Positions 58,270 through 64,000 of a stretch of DNA of 64,000 nt are shown piece after piece (within the stretch, counting starts at the first letter, position 1; each line of letters begins with the position of its first letter). Under the pieces are notes generated by a model. The model was not told where the DNA came from. It saw only the letters and a program-made list of their open reading frames with translations, and did no database searches. This DNA is from Theropithecus gelada (lineage: Eukaryota; Chordata; Mammalia; Primates; Cercopithecidae). The stretch is taken from positions 43,851,011 to 43,915,010 of the forward strand of contig NC_037682.1 of NCBI RefSeq assembly GCF_003255815.1. The letters run 5' to 3'. Made by a program: the position numbers and the translations under genes.

Positions 58270-60252
58270 TATTATTATACTTTAAGTTCTAGGGTACATG
58301 TACACAATGTGCAGGTTTGTTACATATGAATACATGTGCCATGTTCGTGTGCTTCACCCATTAAGTCGTCATTTACATTAGGTATATCTCCTAATGCTAT
58401 CCTTTCCCCCTCCCCTCACCCCATGACAGGCCCCGGTGTGTGATATTCCACACCCTGTGTCCAGTGTTCTCATTGTTCAATTCCCACTTATGAGTGAGAA
58501 CATGCGGTATTTGGTTTTCTGTCCTTGTGATAGTTTGCTCAGAATGATGGTTTCCAGCTTCATCCATGTCCCTACAAAGGACATGAACTCATCTTTTTTA
58601 TGGCTGCATAGTATTCCATGGTGTATATGTGCCACATTTTCTTAATCCAGTCTATCATTGATGGACATTTGGGTTGGTTCCAAGTCTTTGCTACTGTGAA
58701 TAGTGCTGCAATAAACATACGTGTGCATGTGTCTTTATAGCAGTATGATTTATAATCCTTTGGATATATGCCCAGTAATGAGATGGCAGGGTCAAATAGT
58801 ATTTCTAGTTCTAGATCCTTGAGAAATCTCCACACTGTCTTCCACAATGTTTGAAGTAGTTTACAATCCCACCAACAGTGTAAAAGTGTTCCTATTTCTC
58901 CACATCTCTCCAGCACCTGTTGTTTCCTGATATTTTAATGATCCGGTATTCTAACTGGTGTGAGATGGTATCTCACTGTGGTTTTGATTTGCATTTATCT
59001 GATGGCCAGTGATGATGAGCATTTTTTCATGTGTCTGTCACCTGCATAAATGTCTTCTTTTGAGAAGTGTCTGCTCATATCCTTCGCCCACTTTTTGATG
59101 GGGTTGTTTGATTTTTCTCTTGTAAATTTGTTTAAGTTCTTTGTAGATTATGGATATTAGCCCTTTGTCAGATGAGTAGATTGTAAAAATTTTCTCCCAT
59201 TCTGTAGGTTGCCTGTTCACTCTGATGGTAGTTTCTTTTGCAGAGCAGAAGCTCTTTAGTTTAATTAGATCTCATTTGTCAATTGTGGCTTTTGTTGCCA
59301 TTGCTTTTGGTGTTTTAGTCATGAAGTTCTTGTCCATGCCTGTGTCCTGAATGGTATTGCCTAGGTCTTCTTCTAGTGTTTGTATGGTTTTAGGTCTAAC
59401 ATTTAAGTCTTTAATCCATCTTGAATTATTTTTTGTATAAGGTGTAAGGAAGGGTTCCAGTTTCAACTTTCTACATATGGCTAGCCAGTTTTCCCAGCAC
59501 CATTTATTAAATAGGGAATCCTTTCCCCATTTCTTGTTTTTGTCAGGTTTGTCAAAGATCAGATGGTTGTAGATGTGTGGTATTACTTCTGAGGGCTCTG
59601 TTTTGTTCCATTGGTCTATATCTCTGTTCTGGTACCAGTACCACGCATTTTGGTTACCGTAGCCTTGTAGTGTAGTTTGAAATCAGGTAGCGTGGTGCCT
59701 CCAGCTTTGTTCTTTTGGCTTAGGATTGTCTTGGCAATGCAGGTTCTTTTTTTGGTTCCATATGAACTTGAAAGCAGTTTTTTTCCAATTCTGTGAAGAA
59801 ACTCATTGGTAGCTTGATGGGGATGGCACTGAATCTATAAATTACCTTGGGCAGTATGGCCATTTTCACAATATTGATTCTTCCTATCCATGAGCAGGGA
59901 ATGTTCTTCCTTTTGTTTGTGTCCTCTTTTATTTCATTGAGCAGTGGTTCGTAATTCTCCTTGAAGAGGTCCTTCACATCCCTTGTAAGTTGGATTCCTA
60001 GGTATTTTATTCTCTTTGAAGCAATTGTGAATGGGAGTTCACTCATGATTTGGCTCTCTCTTTGTCTGTTATTGGTGTATAGGAATGCTTGTGATTTTTC
60101 ACATTGATTTTGTATCCTGAGACTTTGCTGAAGTTGCTTATTAGCTTAAGGAGATTTTGGGCTGAGATGATGAGGTTTTCTAAATATACAATCATGCCAT
60201 CTGCAAACAGGGACAATTTGACTTCCTCTTTTTCTAATTGAATACCCTTTAC
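58270..60252 (-). mobile_element. L1PA copy C, 5'-truncated (~2 kb)
   Basis: Reverse L1 3' third: 3'UTR (58270 to about 58476), then the ORF2 C-terminal part up to the reverse-transcriptase motif near 60200. Left and right 9-bp TSDs taagttttt at 58261-58269 and 60253-60261. Truncation is the common outcome of incomplete reverse transcription. It shares its orientation with copy A. Confidence 0.93.
58477..60252 (-). pseudogene. L1 ORF2 C-terminal part, broken
   Basis: Fragments 60270-60043, 60046-59720, 59466-59272, 59220-59038 and 58916-58572 lie in at least three frames, so several indels exist. The normal stop of ORF2 lies at about 58477-58479. The reverse transcriptase motif reads F-A-D-G, losing the second catalytic aspartate. 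The N-terminal two thirds of ORF2 are absent. Confidence 0.92.
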
Positions 60253-60763
60253 TAAGTTTTTAAATAACATAGATTGAACTGTAATTTTCCCATTGACTTT
60301 GACTAGTTTGGTAGCTGTTTGTATTAACTATATTAAGTGAAATTGAGAAATATTTCCCCTTTTTATTTTCGGAATATTTTGTAAATATTAATATACATTT
60401 TCTCAGTGTTTCACTGACCTTGCTCATACCTATCTGTGCTTCAGTTTTGAGTAGCTATGTTTGTGGCTAGGTAAGTATTGATTTTTAACTACCTGATAAA
60501 TTTAATTGTTATATATCTACACAATTTTCTATGTCTTTTTGACTCATTTTTGATAAATTATATTTTTCTAGCTATTTATCTATATCATTAAATTTTCAAA
60601 ATTTAACATACATTGGTTATTTTATTTTAAAAACTATGTTGTATCTGTACTTTAGTCCCCCTTGTTACTAGTAATGATAATTTGTGCCTTGTCTCTTTCT
60701 CCTCAATTAGTGCCACCAGGGTTTTGTTTATATTATAAATATTTTCAAAGAAATAACTTTTGC

Positions 60764-61080
60764 AGGCCAGGTGCGATAGCTCACACCTGTAACCCCAGCA
60801 CTTTGGGAGGCTGAGGCAGGTGGGCGGATCACGAGGTCAGGAGTTCAAGAGCAGCCCGGCCAATATGGTGAAACCCCATCTCTACTAAAGATACAAAAAT
60901 TAGCCAGGCATGGTGGCGTGCACCTGTAGTCCCAGATACTCAGGAGGCTGAGGCAGGAGAATCGCTGGAACCCAGGAGGTAGAGGTTGCAGTGAGCCGAG
61001 ATCACACCACTGCACTCCAGCCTGGTGACAGAGTGAGACTCCATCTCAAAAAAAAAAAAAAAAAAAGAAAAGAAAAAAGA
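60764..61080 (+). mobile_element. AluS (Sg/Sc-like), imperfect TSD
   Basis: Full-length Alu from aggccaggtgcgatagctca to an A-tail mixed with GAAAA (61049-61080). The 17-bp flanks 60747-60763 and 61081-61097 match at 14 of 17 bases. It inserted into old L1M ORF2 sequence. Confidence 0.9.
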
Positions 61081-61210
61081 AAAGAAACAATTTATGCGTT
61101 TAACAACTCTTTAGTATATTTTTATTTCTCATTTTCTTTACTTTCATTATCATCTTTTTTTTTCCTTTTCATTCAGTTTGTTTTATTCAGTGGTTCTTTT
61201 CCTAATTTCA

Positions 61211-61714
61211 TACATTCTATGCTTTGCTCATTAAATAAAGCCTTCCTTCTATGCTCACAAAATATTTAAGGTACCTCAACAAACCATGTAAGCTCTGTTC
61301 AACAGATTTTGATTGCAAAATATCTATTTGGATCCAACAATTCCATTTTCTAAAGCCCCTGGACATGTTATTGTCATTTATTATAATTCTGACTTCCTTT
61401 CATATTATTTAGAGACTTTAAATGAAAGATTGTGTTCCATGGGGCTATCATCTGTAGGATCCTGGTGAGACCTGAGTTGGCAAAAGAATAAGCTTTTGTT
61501 GCTGCCAAATGTCACAAGAGGCTAAAACCTTAAAGTCCCTTAAAGTTATTTTTCATATTTAGGTTCTTCCAGGTCACAAAAGCAAGGTGAATCCAAAGAT
61601 TATTTTCTTAATATGATTTTATATGAAAGGAAGATATCAAATGAAGAAGAAAAAACTGTGAAACACAAAGTATGTTCAGGATGTCTCAGGCATTGTGATT
61701 TGATTGAAGGAGTT
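61211..61714. other. Unassigned intronic sequence
   Basis: No recognised repeat or exon. Confidence 0.4.
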
Positions 61715-61880
61715 CAGCAGTCTCGAGTTTGAATTCTGACATTCCTTCTTCCAAAGTGTAATCTTGAGCAAGTTTCTAATACTTGTTGTACTCTGAGCCT
61801 TATCGTTTGTGTCTAAAAGTTTGGAGAATACATTACATGGATAGAGTGATGATTAAATATACAAATATGAGCCCACAGAG
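61715..61880 (+). repeat. MIR fragment
   Basis: 'gagtttgaattctgacattc', 'aatcttgagcaagtttctaa' and 'gagtgatgattaaatataca' match sense MIR. Confidence 0.55.
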
Positions 61881-62049
61881 TTCCTTGAAGTAATATACTT
61901 TCAATATATGATGTAATAAGTCCTGTCCTTTATTTTTCTACTTTTTCCTTAGGCAAGATACAACGACAGACCAGAAAATGAAAGGATTCCTAGGTCCCTT
62001 CTAGGAGGAAAGGATCAGAAGGTCTATTGTCTTTCTGGCTATGGCCCTA

Positions 62050-62400
62050 AAACCTGACATTTATTCAACCAATACTGACTATTTTCTCCATGCTAGGCAA
62101 TAAAGGAGAGGGTCATGTTCTCAGACACATTAGAGTGGGCCTAATATCTCTCTAGGGGTTGAGAACATAGTGGATTTAGGCTGGTAGGTATTTTGAGATA
62201 ATAATAGTAATAATCACTATTATATGTGCTTTGCACATGTTATCTTATTTATTCCCACCATAAACCACATAAATTGTTGGCCCCATGTCCTATTTTCAGA
62301 TGAGGAAACTGAAGCCCCAAGTCACACAGTAAGAATATATCAAAGCTGAATGAAGGCCATTTTATTCCAGATTCTACTTTGATATTCTTAAAAGACAGCT
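62050..62400. repeat. L2 fragment followed by reverse MIR
   Basis: 62050-62170 resembles sense L2 ('ttattcaaccaatactgact', 'ccatgctaggcaataaagga'). 62195-62400 is reverse MIR ('gcacatgttatcttatttat', 'cagatgaggaaactgaagcc'). Confidence 0.5.
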
Positions 62401-62939
62401 CCAACTAAAGAGCACAGAGTCATTATACCGTGTTATTTTCTTAAGTGCCTTTGGGACCTATTAGGCCATAAAGTCATGAACACACCATTACAACCATGAA
62501 TGAGCACCATGACTTGGGGCAGTGGTAAGCCTGTAAAATTGTTGGGTAGGTCTGGGATATTATTGTGCCGAACAGCAGTTGAACTGTGACTCTGCAGGTC
62601 TGAATCACCAAGATCAGGTTACCTTAAGTTACTTGAGAATGTCAGAATAAACTCATAAATTCAGAAAAGGGTAGTCAAATTGACAATTCTTTAAAGGATA
62701 GTAAGACAACTCACATTGGATGCTGGCCTTTTAACAATATCATTATTTTAAGATAGGATACTTAATTTGTGAAAATGCATTTTAACAAACACATTAGCAT
62801 GATTTTTTAAATTAGTTTTCTGTCTGTTTTTATCGCATTAGGATATCCATATTATGAGACTCTGACATGCTGGTGGCTCTGAACTAAACAAACGGTTTTG
62901 GGTTTTGGTACATGCACCCAGGAGAAAACTCAGAATTCC

Positions 62940-63545
62940 AACTTCCATTCATTCATCAATCATTTAGTGAGAGGCTCCTACAAACAAAAACTGGACACAG
63001 AAGATATAGGAAGAAAAAGCATGGGACTCTGAGACTTTGTCGTCTACTGGAGAAAATGTAGACAAATAATTACAACAATATTCCAAGTGTTATAGCAGAG
63101 GGGATGATTAAAGTTGCTTTAGAAGAGAAGGGGAGCTACTATTAGATAAAGATGAGAATTAAGGAAATTCCATAGGAGAGATCTCTCAATTGAGCCTTGA
63201 AAAGCAAGTCAAATGTTATCAGACAAAGCTAAAAGAGGACTCTAGGGATAGGAAATATCACATGCAAAAAACCTTGATGCAGGATAAAACACAGTGCTCA
63301 GGAAACATTGAAGTATTTGGTGCAGCTGTAGCATGGGATTTATAGAGAAGTGGGTGAGGAAGAGACGAGTTTATAAAGTACAGTGGGACCACTCAATGAA
63401 AGGACTTAAGATTTAAGTCCTGCTAGAGTTTAGTCACCATCCAGTAGATAATGGGAAATCATCCAATGCTTTTTTCAGAAGCAGTAAGGCATAATTACAT
63501 TTCTGTTTTGAAAAGATCACTCTGGAGACAGAAGTCCATGTGTTC
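62940..63545 (+). repeat. L2 LINE 3' region
   Basis: 'attcattcatcaatcattta', 'atctctcaattgagccttga', 'atcacatgcaaaaaaccttg', 'gaaaagatcactctggagac' in L2 consensus order. Diverged. Confidence 0.6.
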
Positions 63546-64000
63546 CTCCATTCCCTGTAGTTTTGATAAATTTATAGATTAGTAGCTTGTATTATGTTAA
63601 GGTTAACTCTTATAGGTAAGATTACTGCACAGATAAGTAATGGTTTTCTGAGGCACTATCTTGGGAACAATCTGAGACCTAATCAGGAATTAACAGAAAA
63701 TGAATGCCAAATTGGATTCATAATTTATTGTGGTAGCAGCAGGGCTTGTGTAGGATATATGCCATTCTGGGCTTCACGTGATACCCACAGCAATGAAGAA
63801 GTAAACATAACTTTTCTAGGGGGTGATTTAAAACAAATATTTCTCTTCATTCAAACTAAACCATAAAAAAGGGGGGAAATATTTGGGGTATTTATTGTTT
63901 AGGATGTGTTGTGCAATGAACTTTACACATGACTTTTAGCTAGAATACCCTTAACTCTGAATCCACCATATTGACATAATCACAGCAAGGGATATCAAGG
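63546..64000. other. Unassigned intronic sequence
   Basis: No recognised repeat. The 90-codon frame at 63594-63866 has no domain, splice context or family resemblance and is taken as chance. Confidence 0.4.

Larger units (their letters stand above)
56690..61210 (-). mobile_element. Old L1M-class LINE-1, split by three younger insertions
   Basis: Pieces at 56690-57844, 58178-58260, 60262-60746 and 61098-61210 read as one reverse L1M: 3' text ('aagagtttcccaagtatatt', 'tggtattggcagatatttta', 'gggtgtgagatagtatccct') then ORF2 text ('gtctctttctcctcaattag', 'ttcaaagaaataacttttgc'). The AluY at 57861, L1 copy C and the AluS at 60764 fill the gaps. No coding capacity. Confidence 0.65.
26384..64000 (-). 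other. NELL1: NELL1 intron upstream of the EGF exon (partial)
   Basis: Minus-strand intron that ends in a TTTTTCTCTGAGGCAG-type acceptor at 26384. At least 37.6 kb long here; its 5' end is outside the window. It carries L1 copies B and C, several Alus, a chimeric LTR element and nested old L1s, annotated separately. Confidence 0.85.

Noticed and set aside
1..64000. CRISPR arrays, bacterial operons, phage genes, tRNA or rRNA genes
   Set aside because: No regularly spaced repeats, ribosome sites or tRNA cloverleaf outside SINE remnants; repeats and the spliced exon show a primate genome.

Overview
The window is primate, most likely human, nuclear DNA: a deep-intron segment of one large gene, about 60% A+T by eye. 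The organism call rests on AluY/AluS copies, near full-length L1PA LINE-1s, MaLR/ERVL LTRs and old MIR/L2 fragments, together with one exon that reads as human-type NELL1. There are no bacterial-style operons, tRNAs, rRNAs or CRISPR arrays.

Gene content. The only host coding sequence I can support is one 141-bp exon on the minus strand at 26243-26383, with a clean acceptor and donor. It encodes a complete 47-residue calcium-binding EGF module that I recognise as NELL1. Everything to the right (26384-64000) is the upstream intron and everything to the left (1-26242) is the downstream intron.

Layout. 1-5.4 kb: old intron with one AluY. 5.4-11.6 kb: L1 copy A, minus strand, near full length with a 16-bp target-site duplication (TSD); it has an uninterrupted 338-codon ORF1 and a broken ORF2. 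11.6-21.7 kb: MaLR LTRs, MIR, L2, MER5A, a perfect 74-bp tandem duplication, and a solo ERV1-class LTR with a 4-bp TSD. 21.7-31.4 kb: old repeats plus the NELL1 exon. 31.4-35.2 kb: an LTR cluster containing what looks like a chimeric provirus (MLT2A-like LTR, MaLR internal region, THE1/MST LTR). 36.9-39.2 kb: an old L1 interrupted by a second L1 with a 5' inversion (twin priming). 39.9-41.8 kb: truncated Alu, MER5A, MLT1. 41.8-48.0 kb: L1 copy B, plus strand, near full length, with a 744-codon open stretch of ORF2 and an antisense ORF0 remnant. 48-56.7 kb: AluS, MER2, MIR, L2 and a CTCF-like motif. 56.7-61.2 kb: an old L1 split by a young AluY, a 5'-truncated L1 (copy C) and an AluS. 61.2-64 kb: MIR and L2.

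How the parts relate. NELL1 is read right to left. L1 copies A and C lie in the sense of NELL1; copy B lies opposite, so its antisense promoter and ORF0 point along NELL1 toward the exon about 16 kb away. Copies A and B form a roughly 6-kb inverted-repeat pair around the exon, and A and C form direct repeats around it, so the exon sits between recombination substrates. The most interesting signals are the ORF0/NELL1 phase match, the template-switch hairpin in copy A, the ORF2 frameshift shared by copies A and B, and the chimeric LTR element. I found no clearly new gene system; the interest lies in how these parts are arranged. Repeat family names come from memory of the consensus sequences and should be confirmed with RepeatMasker.
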